A stretch of 64,000 bases of DNA, from positions 496,001-560,000 of the forward strand of contig NZ_QTJX01000001.1 of NCBI RefSeq assembly GCF_003382275.1, read 5' to 3'. The position numbers and the translations under genes were made by a program. The stretch's first letter is position 1. The number at the start of each line of letters is the position of its first letter. Source of the stretch: Flagellimonas nanhaiensis. GTDB lineage: Bacteria > Bacteroidota > Bacteroidia > Flavobacteriales > Flavobacteriaceae. The notes below the pieces were generated by a model. That model was not told where the DNA came from. It saw only the letters and a list, made by a program, of their open reading frames with translations, and did no database searches. Below are positions 8,429-15,514 of this stretch, in pieces.

Positions 8429-9055
8429 CTAAAGGATTTCTATGCCGTCCGAATGTTGTTTCAACTTCCCTTCGTGTTCCAGTTTTTTGGCAACCCTGCT
8501 AATAACTTCACGGGCCGTCCCCAACTCATTGGCTATTTGGCGATGGGATATTTTTAAGGGATTCTTTTTGGTCAGACGTACTTTTTCCTGCAAATAATTG
8601 TAAAGTCGCTTGTCCATTTTATCGAACAGCACATGGTGGATAGTATCCAATAGCTCGCTATAGCGCAAATTGTATTGTTGGAAAAACAAGGTGTTAAAAC
8701 CGGGAAATTGTTTTGTCCACTTGGAGACTTTGTCAACTGGCAATAAAAGTGCGGAAGTTGCCTCTTCTGTGACCGCAAATACCTTACTGGGTTCATTTTT
8801 TAGGCTAGAAGCAAAGGACATAATACAACTTTCATTGGGTTTGATGTAATACAGCAAAAGTTCCTTTTCTTCATGTCGGGTGAAGACTTTAATGAGCCCT
8901 TCCAGGACAATGGGTACAACCTTTACATACTGTCCTTCCCTCAATATTTGAACATTTTCGTCAATTTGCTTTACAAGGGCAGCATCCTTTACCTCGCTTA
9001 CAAGATTTGGGTCTAAGTGGGACAGTATGTTCGATATTTTAGTATCTATTTCCAA
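8429..9055 (-). CDS. Crp/Fnr-family transcriptional regulator (CRP-type recognition helix)
   Basis: This 208-residue protein has an N-terminal cyclic-nucleotide-binding-like beta barrel (about 20-120), a long dimer helix (about 125-155) and a C-terminal winged helix-turn-helix. The recognition helix GTAREVISRVAKKLE (179-193) places Arg182, Glu183 and Arg187 exactly where E. coli CRP has Arg180, Glu181 and Arg185, the residues that read GTGA. The cAMP phosphate-binding RxS signature is not evident (the region reads LKNEPSKVF), so the ligand may not be cAMP. No Fnr-type Cys cluster is seen. The downstream gap holds a matching GTGA-N6-TCAC site, suggesting control of the peptide-DUF2892 pair. 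Confidence 0.87.
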   Translation of the reverse strand: MEIDTKISNILSHLDPNLVSEVKDAALVKQIDENVQILREGQYVKVVPIVLEGLIKVFTRHEEKELLLYYIKPNESCIMSFASSLKNEPSKVFAVTEEATSALLLPVDKVSKWTKQFPGFNTLFFQQYNLRYSELLDTIHHVLFDKMDKRLYNYLQEKVRLTKKNPLKISHRQIANELGTAREVISRVAKKLEHEGKLKQHSDGIEIL

Positions 9056-9093
9056 TGGTTTATGCAGAGATTTTGATGTTTGAATATGTTATG

Positions 9094-9522
9094 TTAATCC
9101 AATCTTTTAACATGGTCTATTGCAGAGACAATCCTCCATGTATTTTTAAATTTATAGAGGAAAATATAATCCACGGCCCATATATTGCCCCTGCTCATTT
9201 CAACCTTGGCGCTTGCGGCTTCATCAGAAATATCTATAAAAACAATCGAGTAATCTACTTTGGCAAGGTCTGGACGTTTTTTTCTTTGTGCTATCCACTC
9301 ATCTCGTGTTTTAGAGGTCAAGGTAGTATCCCGATGCCCCCAGATAATAAAATTCTCATGGATTCCTTTCCTGGCTTCGTCAAAATCACCTGCATCTATA
9401 AGCCCCTTGATATACGATTGTTCAATTACTTCTTGAATTTCTTCCTTTTCTGAGGTTTGCGAAAACATTGCAATAGCAAATATCAGCGAGACAAATAAGG
9501 CAATACCGTTTTTAGTATTCAT
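9094..9522 (-). CDS. Secreted NTF2-like (lumazine-binding-like) protein
   Basis: This 142-residue protein has a signal peptide (MNTKNGIALFVSLIFAIAMFSQ, cleavage near residue 22). It then has a single NTF2-like cone fold: helix EEIQEVIEQSYIKGLIDAGDFDEARKGI, then HENFIIWGHRD, a strand with AKVDYSIVFIDISDEAASAKVEMSRG and the closing FLYKFKNTWRIVSAI. This matches the putative lumazine-binding/SnoaL-like group often found in flavobacteria as stand-alone exported proteins. The ligand or activity is unknown. It is transcribed away from the second Crp/Fnr gene; the divergent gap is 132 bases. Confidence 0.75.
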   Translation of the reverse strand: MNTKNGIALFVSLIFAIAMFSQTSEKEEIQEVIEQSYIKGLIDAGDFDEARKGIHENFIIWGHRDTTLTSKTRDEWIAQRKKRPDLAKVDYSIVFIDISDEAASAKVEMSRGNIWAVDYIFLYKFKNTWRIVSAIDHVKRLD

Positions 9523-9654
9523 TCTTTTGGGTCTTATCGATTTTAGAAAACTAAAAGATATACAATTTTACTAAGGGATATTGATGTATGAGATCCTTTT
9601 AGATAAGAGGATGTAGGCATGCAATTTTTAGAGGTGGATTTGCTAACTTTAAGT

Positions 9655-10227
9655 ATGGAAACTTTGAGGGATGAATTACTCACGCGCGCTAACTTTTCTG
9701 ATGAAGAAGTAAGCGGTATCATCTCCAAATTCAAAACTGTTTCATTGGACAAAAAGGAAAGTTTCCTTTCCGCTGGCAAAGTGAGCGACAGCATTGCATA
9801 TGTGGAAAAAGGATCTTTGATTTATTCCCAGACAAGTCCAGAAGGTGATGATATTGCAATCGATTTTGCCTTTGAAGGCGATTTTGTTACCTACCTCAAT
9901 AGCTTTTTGTCAGATACAGCATCAGATATTGATATAACTACCAATGAACCTTCCATTTTAAAAACACTTTCCAAAACCGAACTTTACGATCTCTACCAAA
10001 AGTATCCGAAGATGGAGAGGACTGGCAGGCTTCTCTTGGAAGAGGGATTGGCCAAGATTGCCAAGGGAAGAACCATTTTCCAGACCATGGATAATCAGGA
10101 CAGGTATCTTTTTCTAATGAAACATAGTCCACATATATTGCAAAGAATACCTCAGTACCATGTTGCTACGTATTTAGGCATAAAACCGGAGTCTTTGAGC
10201 AGAATAAGACGAAATCTATCCACTTAA
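9655..10227 (+). CDS. Crp/Fnr-family transcriptional regulator (cNMP-binding domain type)
   Basis: This is a 190-residue regulator. The open frame starts 12 codons earlier, but METLRDELLTRANFSDEEV at 9655 fits the family start. An N-terminal cNMP-binding barrel (about 25-115, with SVS..AYVEKGSLIY and GDDIAIDFAFEGDFV) is followed by the C-terminal HTH YHVATYLGIKPESLSRIRRNL. The recognition helix keeps Glu-x2-Ser-Arg, as in E. coli FNR (Glu209, Ser212, Arg213), and differs from the CRP type in the neighbouring regulator. There is no N-terminal Cys cluster, so direct oxygen sensing is unlikely. It may control the divergent NTF2-like gene or the following lipoprotein. Confidence 0.85.
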   Translation: METLRDELLTRANFSDEEVSGIISKFKTVSLDKKESFLSAGKVSDSIAYVEKGSLIYSQTSPEGDDIAIDFAFEGDFVTYLNSFLSDTASDIDITTNEPSILKTLSKTELYDLYQKYPKMERTGRLLLEEGLAKIAKGRTIFQTMDNQDRYLFLMKHSPHILQRIPQYHVATYLGIKPESLSRIRRNLST

Positions 10228-10331
10228 ATATAATTCGGCCCAGTAACTTCAACTTTGATTTTTGTATAGTGCTGGTGTGCACGTAGTTTAATTTACTTTC
10301 TTAACAATTGTCAATGAAAAGCGCCATGTCG

Positions 10332-10349
10332 CAGGATAATTTTGTCCTG
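10332..10349. promoter_or_regulatory. Imperfect 18-bp dyad overlapping a -7 box
   Basis: CAGGATAATTTTGTCCTG is symmetrical at eight of its nine base pairs. It contains TAATTTTG (10337-10344), an exact TAnnTTTG -7 box, with a TTG at 10308-10310 lying 26 bases upstream. The ATG of the DUF3313 lipoprotein follows at 10370. An operator lying on the -7 box would suit a repressor. Confidence 0.4.
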
Positions 10350-10369
10350 TAATCAATAAACATAAGGCC

Positions 10370-11008
10370 ATGAAAAATTTGTTAAGCTCTCAGTACATCA
10401 TAGTAAGGTTATTAATGTTGGTTCTTTTTATCTCAATAACAAGTTGCGCAGCTATACCATCTACAGATTCCGGTTTTCTTGAGGACTATTCTCAGTTGCA
10501 AGAAGATAAAAATGGGGACAAAAGTTTAAAGTGGTGGGAAAAAAATGATTTTGATTGGGGTAAGTACAAGAGTCTGATGCTTGACCCCGTGGTGGTCCTT
10601 TACCATCCGCAAACAAAAGACAAGAAGATTTCGGCTTATAAAGAGAATGAGCTTGCCACATATTTTCATTCCACGGTTAGCACTGAATTAGAGGGAAAAT
10701 ACCAGGTAGTCAGTACCCCTGGCCCCGAAGTATTGAGAATACGGGCAGCAATAACAGAGATTACTCCTTCAAGTCCAGCTATCAATTATCCAGCAATGTT
10801 ATTGGTCTTTTTTCCTGTGGATATGGGAGGAGCAACCATTGAAGTTGAGTTTTTGGATTCAGAAACCAACGAAGTATTGGCTACAATGGTCGATAAAAAA
10901 AGGGGATCACCATTTACACCCCGGGCCTTTTCAAGACTCGGACATACCAGAGCTGCTTTTGATGGATGGGCCAAGGAACTCAGAAAAGCATTGGATACGC
11001 ATCCGTAA
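10370..11008 (+). CDS. DUF3313-like lipoprotein
   Basis: This 212-residue exported lipoprotein has a membrane-targeting N-terminus and a lipobox ending ISITSC, so Cys26 becomes the lipidated first residue. The mature part has the DUF3313 look: SGFLEDYSQL, KSLMLDPVVV, then a mixed alpha/beta domain with VLRIRAAITEI and ATIEVEFLDSETNEVLATMVD. Function is unknown; members elsewhere are outer-membrane-associated lipoproteins. A TAnnTTTG promoter with a dyad lies just upstream. It converges with the SDR gene ending at 11049, with no strong hairpin in the 40-base gap. Confidence 0.75.
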   Translation: MKNLLSSQYIIVRLLMLVLFISITSCAAIPSTDSGFLEDYSQLQEDKNGDKSLKWWEKNDFDWGKYKSLMLDPVVVLYHPQTKDKKISAYKENELATYFHSTVSTELEGKYQVVSTPGPEVLRIRAAITEITPSSPAINYPAMLLVFFPVDMGGATIEVEFLDSETNEVLATMVDKKRGSPFTPRAFSRLGHTRAAFDGWAKELRKALDTHP

Positions 11009-11048
11009 CTCTAATCTGGGTTTCATTTAGGGAGTTATTGCCCCATTG

Positions 11049-11786
11049 TTAATTTAGACTGTTCACTTTTTGAAATGCGAATTTTGGAGCCAGCCTGGCT
11101 ATTTTATAGAGTAGGTTGGCTCCCGCGATTCTAATTTCCTCTTTTCCTTTTTGAAGCCCTTTGAGCATTTCATCTACAGCTTTCTCTTTTGAAATGGCAA
11201 TTTTAGGAGGATTTCCTTTATGCCATGGCGTATCCACAGCTGGGAACATAATCTCAATAATGTTTAGGTTGGAACCTTCCATTTGCTTTCTTAAAACCTG
11301 GGTAAACGAATGAAGTGCGGATTTTGTTGAATTATAAAAAGGATATACCGCTCTGGGAGCATAGATCAACCCCGTGGTGATATTTATGATAGTGGCCCTA
11401 TGATTTCTTTGAAGAATCGGGGATAGGGAATGAATCAATCTTACCGGAGCCATAAAATTGATTGCGATTTCTTGCTCCGCCATATCCAGTATGCCACCCG
11501 TTCCTAGAAAATTGACTTTATGCACAACGGCCGCATTGTTGATCAAAACATTCAAGTCGGGATGTTCTTCTTTAATCCAGTCTGCTAATGAATTACACTG
11601 ATTTTTATCGGATAGATCGCATTGAAAGATTTCCAACGCCGGAATTAGTTCTTTGGCGTTTTCCAAACGTTGCCGTGACCGACCACAAATCAGCACTTTG
11701 TTATTTTCAACCAATTTCTTGCTCAGTTCCAAGCCTATGCCAGAACTACCACCGGTTATTAAAATAGTGTTGCCAGCTAATTGCAT
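11049..11786 (-). CDS. SDR-family oxidoreductase (DltE-like)
   Basis: This is a 245-residue classical short-chain dehydrogenase. The frame extends nine codons upstream, but family members begin MxLxGNTILITGG, so the ATG at 11786 is used. It shows the nucleotide loop TGGSSGIG (11-18), NNAA, and the catalytic Tyr151-x3-Lys155 in YPFYNSTKSAL. The usual Ser is probably a Thr in INITTG. It is likely NAD(P)H-dependent; the substrate is unknown. It sits 64 bases downstream of a Crp/Fnr gene on the same strand. The gap holds ATTGATGTATG, which also occurs upstream of the other Crp/Fnr gene at 9655. Confidence 0.85.
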   Translation of the reverse strand: MQLAGNTILITGGSSGIGLELSKKLVENNKVLICGRSRQRLENAKELIPALEIFQCDLSDKNQCNSLADWIKEEHPDLNVLINNAAVVHKVNFLGTGGILDMAEQEIAINFMAPVRLIHSLSPILQRNHRATIINITTGLIYAPRAVYPFYNSTKSALHSFTQVLRKQMEGSNLNIIEIMFPAVDTPWHKGNPPKIAISKEKAVDEMLKGLQKGKEEIRIAGANLLYKIARLAPKFAFQKVNSLN

Positions 11787-11850
11787 CTTGTTTGCTTTTA
11801 AATGTTCAAGCAAAAGTAGCTCTAGAGGTCACCCTGTGCATTGATGTATG

Positions 11851-12408
11851 TTAAGTGCCCAACTTTTTTCGAATTCTACTAAGGGATTCGGGCTGGATGC
11901 CCAGATAAGAAGCAATTATGGTCTGATTGACTCTTTTGTCCAGGTTTGGATATTCTTTAAGAAAATCAAGATATCTGGTTTCGGCATGAAGCAATAGCAA
12001 GTCCCGTTCCCTTTTTTCCTTTTTTGAAAAAGCTTTTTCTATGACCTCCAACAAGAACTGTGTCCAAAAAGGATGAGTTTTGAGCAGGTCGTTCCATTTT
12101 TTATAGCTGAAAGAGTATACTTCGGAACCTTCAAGGGCTTCAATAAAAAAATAGGAGGGGTTTTGCGAAATCATCCCAGAATACGAACTTAGGAACTGAT
12201 TCTCTAAAATAATGCCCTTGGTAAACTCCCTGCCCTCTTGGTTAACATAAACGTATCTGAAGAGTCCTGAGATGGTAAAACCCAGTTTTGTGGGCACTTC
12301 ACCGGCCCTGATATAATATTCCCCTTTTTCAAGTTTTAGGATTTGTCCTATGGACAAGAACTCCGTTAATCTTTCTTGGGGCAATATGGTCTCTAGAAAC
12401 TCTTTCAT
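11851..12408 (-). CDS. Crp/Fnr-family transcriptional regulator
   Basis: This 185-residue regulator starts at the internal ATG MKEFLETILPQERL; the 14 codons before it in frame look like untranslated leader. It has a cNMP-binding barrel (about 20-110, with KGEYYIRAGEVPTKLGFTISGLFRYVY) and the C-terminal HTH IIASYLGIQPESLSRIRKKL. The recognition helix has FNR-type Glu-x2-Ser-Arg. A long ring-facing helix has a charged KKEKRERDLLLLHAE segment. It sits between an LLM oxidoreductase upstream and an SDR downstream, both on the same strand, so it is likely to control redox enzymes next to it. Confidence 0.85.
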   Translation of the reverse strand: MKEFLETILPQERLTEFLSIGQILKLEKGEYYIRAGEVPTKLGFTISGLFRYVYVNQEGREFTKGIILENQFLSSYSGMISQNPSYFFIEALEGSEVYSFSYKKWNDLLKTHPFWTQFLLEVIEKAFSKKEKRERDLLLLHAETRYLDFLKEYPNLDKRVNQTIIASYLGIQPESLSRIRKKLGT

Positions 12409-12523
12409 TTTTAGTGCTCTGCCAAACCGGAGGTTCAGTTTGGAAAACAATCACTTTTCCCTTATAAATGTATTCAATTTTGAGGTGTTTTGGGACCCAA
12501 ACTTTGATATGATGCAAGATTGC

Positions 12524-13447
12524 TTAATTGAAATGGGGCAATATTTTATCTCCCAATTCCTCAAGCATTTCGGCAACAGGTCTTGAGCCATATTTGAGAT
12601 TGAAAATAACATGGTTAACCCCTAGGGATTCCAAAAATTTTAAATGTTCGACCAAATAATCGCTTCCTGACTTAAAACCGAGATGTATTGGGGTAGGAGG
12701 GGCTGTGTCCTCTTCCAGTAGATCAACGTATAGAGATTGCATATAGGGTTTCCATGGCTGTCCGTTGCGCTCCAGGGCAAGTTTCCAATCTCTCATGATT
12801 TGCTCCAAAAAGCTCAGGTTTCTAGGATAGTATAACCAACCGTCTGCATGTTCCGCAATCCAATCGAGGGTTTGCCCAGAATGACCGGTAACCAGCATTG
12901 GAGTGGAATGGGGTTGTTTGGGAACCAAGTCTATAGTTCCTTGAAGATAACCATAATATTTTGACGTGAACCTTGGGAAATCACCTTGCAAAGCTTTTAA
13001 ATAGAAAAAATTATCTTGAAACAAAGTGCTTTTTTTGTTGATATCCTGGTTAAATGCAGGATATTCCGAAGGCCTGTCCCCAGAGGCAATACCCATGATT
13101 ACCCTTCCATTGGAAAGGAGCTGTATGCTGTTCAGCGACTTTGCAGTATGCACAGGATGCCGCAAAGGAAGCACTATGCTCCCTGTGGCAAGGGCAATTT
13201 CTTTGGTATGATTCATAATATGGGTCATGTACACCCATGGGTCGTATAGTTGGCCAGCGTCTCCAAATGATGGGTCATTGAATGGAACATCTCTGAACCA
13301 TAGTGCTTTAAAACCAAGTTCTTCAGCACGTTTGGCCAATGTTTCCTGATTTTCCATTTTTGCTATGGAACCGGTATAAGACTCTAATGGAAATACCAGT
13401 CCTAAGCTTAGCTTACCCTTTTTAGCTATTTTTTGGAGCTGTTTCAT
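12524..13447 (-). CDS. LLM-class (luciferase-like) flavin oxidoreductase
   Basis: This 307-residue enzyme of the bacterial luciferase-like, F420/FMN-dependent fold (TIM barrel) belongs to the short TIGR03571-type subgroup. Characteristic segments are LSLGLVFPLE, RAEELGFKALWFRDVPF, ALATGSIVLPLRHPVHTAKS, LSNGRVIMGIASGDRP and TPMLVTGHSGQTLDWIAEHADGWLYYPR. The substrate is not known; flavobacteria lack F420, so FMN is the expected cofactor. It starts 15 bases after the SDR stop and belongs to a likely DUF1330-SDR-LLM operon that ends at or runs into the Crp/Fnr gene. Confidence 0.85.
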   Translation of the reverse strand: MKQLQKIAKKGKLSLGLVFPLESYTGSIAKMENQETLAKRAEELGFKALWFRDVPFNDPSFGDAGQLYDPWVYMTHIMNHTKEIALATGSIVLPLRHPVHTAKSLNSIQLLSNGRVIMGIASGDRPSEYPAFNQDINKKSTLFQDNFFYLKALQGDFPRFTSKYYGYLQGTIDLVPKQPHSTPMLVTGHSGQTLDWIAEHADGWLYYPRNLSFLEQIMRDWKLALERNGQPWKPYMQSLYVDLLEEDTAPPTPIHLGFKSGSDYLVEHLKFLESLGVNHVIFNLKYGSRPVAEMLEELGDKILPHFN

Positions 13448-13462
13448 TCTTGTTTTATTTGA

Positions 13463-14266
13463 TCAGAGGGACTTGTTCAGGACAGCATTAGTGCTAGTGA
13501 TGAGGTCTTCAATTTTTGGGGACTCATAGGCATCAGGATGTGCCGGTGCAAATGCACCTTGATCGTTGTCAAAATATTTTCCTGAGGCTGTTGAATAGCT
13601 ATGGTCAATAGCGAGATTGAAAAGGATTTCTCCACCTTTTTCCGCAGAGGACCAGGATTGACCATAAGCTTCCTGTACCATTTTTGTGTTCAACAAGGAA
13701 CCGGGGTTAACCGCTATGACAACTATATTTTTCTCCTTTTTGGCAAGATGAAAACTCCACATGGTTAGGGCCAATTTGCTCTGGGCATAAGCTGCTTGAA
13801 AGCCCAGTGTTTGTTTTCCTTCCAGGGCATCCAACGAGACAGAGGATTGAGCAGCAGAGCTCAAATTGATAATTCTTGGGTCTGTTCCTTTTTGAATAAG
13901 AGGAAGCAGCTCGGTGGTGAGTAGATAAGGTGCAAGATAATTCACCACGAGCTGAATGCTAACAGCACCTTTTTGTACACTAGGACTTTTGAATATCCCA
14001 GCGTTATTAATCAATACATCAATTTTGTTGAATTTTTCCTTGATGGCAAGAGTCATTTGCCTTACAGCACTCAAATCTGAAAAATCAGCAAGGAACCCAT
14101 GTATATTATTGTTTTTGGTAAGCAGTTCAATTTCCGAAACGGTTTTTTCCAGTTTATCCCTCTTTCTTCCGTGAAGAATGATGGTATGGCCCAACTTAGC
14201 CAATTTTATGGCAGTTAATTTCCCTATACCATCTGTGCTTCCAGTAATGAGAATAGTTTTTTTCAT
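13463..14266 (-). CDS. SDR-family NAD(P)-dependent oxidoreductase
   Basis: This is a 267-residue classical short-chain dehydrogenase resembling retinol dehydrogenase or WW-domain oxidoreductase types. It has the nucleotide loop TGSTDGIG (8-15), a basic residue pair in LHGRKRD suggesting NADP preference, NNAG (87-90), catalytic Ser136/137 in NLSSAAQ and Tyr160-x3-Lys164 in AAYAQSKLAL. The substrate is unknown. It is the middle gene between DUF1330 (66 bases upstream) and the LLM enzyme (15 bases downstream), all under one apparent promoter at 14673-14703 with a large dyad. Confidence 0.88.
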   Translation of the reverse strand: MKKTILITGSTDGIGKLTAIKLAKLGHTIILHGRKRDKLEKTVSEIELLTKNNNIHGFLADFSDLSAVRQMTLAIKEKFNKIDVLINNAGIFKSPSVQKGAVSIQLVVNYLAPYLLTTELLPLIQKGTDPRIINLSSAAQSSVSLDALEGKQTLGFQAAYAQSKLALTMWSFHLAKKEKNIVVIAVNPGSLLNTKMVQEAYGQSWSSAEKGGEILFNLAIDHSYSTASGKYFDNDQGAFAPAHPDAYESPKIEDLITSTNAVLNKSL

Positions 14267-14332
14267 AACTAAGGCTTGTTTAGGAAATACAGGTCTTTGT
14301 AAAGCTGAAAAGACCTGTATGCGAACATCGAT

Positions 14333-14635
14333 TTATGCTAGGTCGTCTTTGCCTTCAACTAAAAAATGATGGCTGACCGATCCTTCTGTTCTCGATTTTA
14401 AATGCGGAACATATTCCGGGTCTTTCATAAAGTTTTGGGCCGATTCCTTAGAAGGCCATTGAATGATGATGCGGAGGGCAGCTTCTTTTTTAGCACCTTC
14501 AAGTTGTTCATGATTAGCAGTTCTGGCCAAATATTGACCTCCGTGTTTTGATACAAGCTTATTTGCAGTGGGCAAATAGGCTGCAATCCATTTGTCTGTT
14601 GTTGGAGTTACGTCCAACACTGAATAATAAGTCAT
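14333..14635 (-). CDS. DUF1330 domain protein
   Basis: This 100-residue ferredoxin-like (dimeric alpha-beta barrel) protein shows the DUF1330 pattern: YYSVLDVTPTTDKWIAAYL, HGGQYLARTA, and RIIIQWPSKESAQNFMKDPEY followed by a C-terminal HHFLVEG. Related dimeric barrels bind or cleave small aromatic or quinone-like ligands, but no activity is established for this family. It is the first gene of the predicted DUF1330-SDR-LLM operon, directly after the dyad-flanked promoter. Confidence 0.82.
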   Translation of the reverse strand: MTYYSVLDVTPTTDKWIAAYLPTANKLVSKHGGQYLARTANHEQLEGAKKEAALRIIIQWPSKESAQNFMKDPEYVPHLKSRTEGSVSHHFLVEGKDDLA

Positions 14636-14650
14636 AATCGAGATTTTTGG

Positions 14651-14691
14651 TTAACTATAAAAAATATAGTAGCAAAATTAATTATAGTTAA
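14651..14691. promoter_or_regulatory. Operator-like dyad (TTAACTATAA / TTATAGTTAA) around a promoter
   Basis: TTAACTATAA at 14651-14660 and its perfect reverse complement TTATAGTTAA at 14682-14691 flank the -7 box at 14673-14680. A further TATAGT at 14665-14670 pairs with the first ACTATA over a 5-base spacer. That makes three half-sites of ACTATA/TATAGT type within 41 bases. The arrangement looks like an operator for a dimeric winged-helix repressor, such as an HxlR- or MarR-type protein; no such gene is seen in the window. Confidence 0.5.
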
Positions 14692-14703
14692 AATCCCTTG
14701 CAA
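14673..14703 (-). promoter_or_regulatory. Promoter of the DUF1330-SDR-LLM operon
   Basis: On the minus strand the sequence reads TTG (14703-14701), 20 bases, then TAATTTTG (14680-14673). This fits the Bacteroidota pattern TTTG-N19-25-TAnnTTTG at both boxes. The DUF1330 ATG is 37 bases downstream. The dyad at 14651-14691 covers the -7 box. Confidence 0.5.
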
Positions 14704-14821
14704 TAACGGTTAAAAAGGATAGTAGGTATAGTAATGCACAGGCACTTATGCAATGATGTAGATTTATCTTGCACAGAAAGAAACTAAATGGATTTGCAGT
14801 GTATCCGGCAGCGGTCGTTTA

Positions 14822-15424
14822 CTATTCGTAGAACCTTATGATTTGCCCATTCCCTCGCCCTTGTACACTTCGAACATAGGCATTAACAGCCTTTTCCATT
14901 GAAATTGAATTGTGTCCGGGAAAGTAATCTCTATATTTCTCATAAGCATCTTGTACCACCCCCAACGAAACTACATTCAACCGAATACCATTTTCCATTT
15001 CCAATGCTGCGGCTTGTACAAAACTGTGGATGCCACCATTTACCATGGACGCACTGGCCGTTTTTACTACAGGGTCATCTGCCAATATTCCTGTTGATAA
15101 GGTTATGGAACCGTTAGGATTCAGGTGGTTTCTTCCCAATCTAACAAGATTCACCTGCCCCATGAGTTTACTTCTCAAACCAATGTAATAATCCTCTTCT
15201 GAGAGTTCATCAAAATTTGCCCATTTGGCTTCCCCTGCTATGCAGACAATGGCATCTAGTTGCCCTATTTGACTTAAACCTTCTTTTATCGAGGTGCTAT
15301 CGGATATATCAATTTTCAGGTCACCTTCGCTTCTTCCGGCAATGATGACTTCATTTTCCTTGGCAAAATGATTCGCCACGGGTCTTCCTATTGTTCCATT
15401 TCCACCAATTATCAGTATTCTCAT
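14822..15424 (-). CDS. Short SDR-like protein lacking the catalytic Tyr-Lys pair
   Basis: This 200-residue Rossmann-fold protein has the nucleotide loop GGNGTIG (7-13), a basic IIAGRS after strand two, and DAIVCIAGEAKW. The segment where YxxxK is expected reads ASASMVNGGIHSFVQAAALE, with no Tyr or Lys, although the LSTGI Ser/Thr strand is kept. This short-chain dehydrogenase subfamily is known with this layout, and its chemistry is unclear. It may be a binding or regulatory protein, or may use other residues. It lies downstream of rsgA, separated by 90 bases, and is probably independently transcribed. Confidence 0.82.
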   Translation of the reverse strand: MRILIIGGNGTIGRPVANHFAKENEVIIAGRSEGDLKIDISDSTSIKEGLSQIGQLDAIVCIAGEAKWANFDELSEEDYYIGLRSKLMGQVNLVRLGRNHLNPNGSITLSTGILADDPVVKTASASMVNGGIHSFVQAAALEMENGIRLNVVSLGVVQDAYEKYRDYFPGHNSISMEKAVNAYVRSVQGRGNGQIIRFYE

Positions 15425-15514
15425 TTCTTTTTTGTTTGAGTAAACAAGGTAGGGTTTTACCTCGACATTTGATTTTGGGTGGAATCAATAGTTATATGCA
15501 GAATCGTTCGTTGG

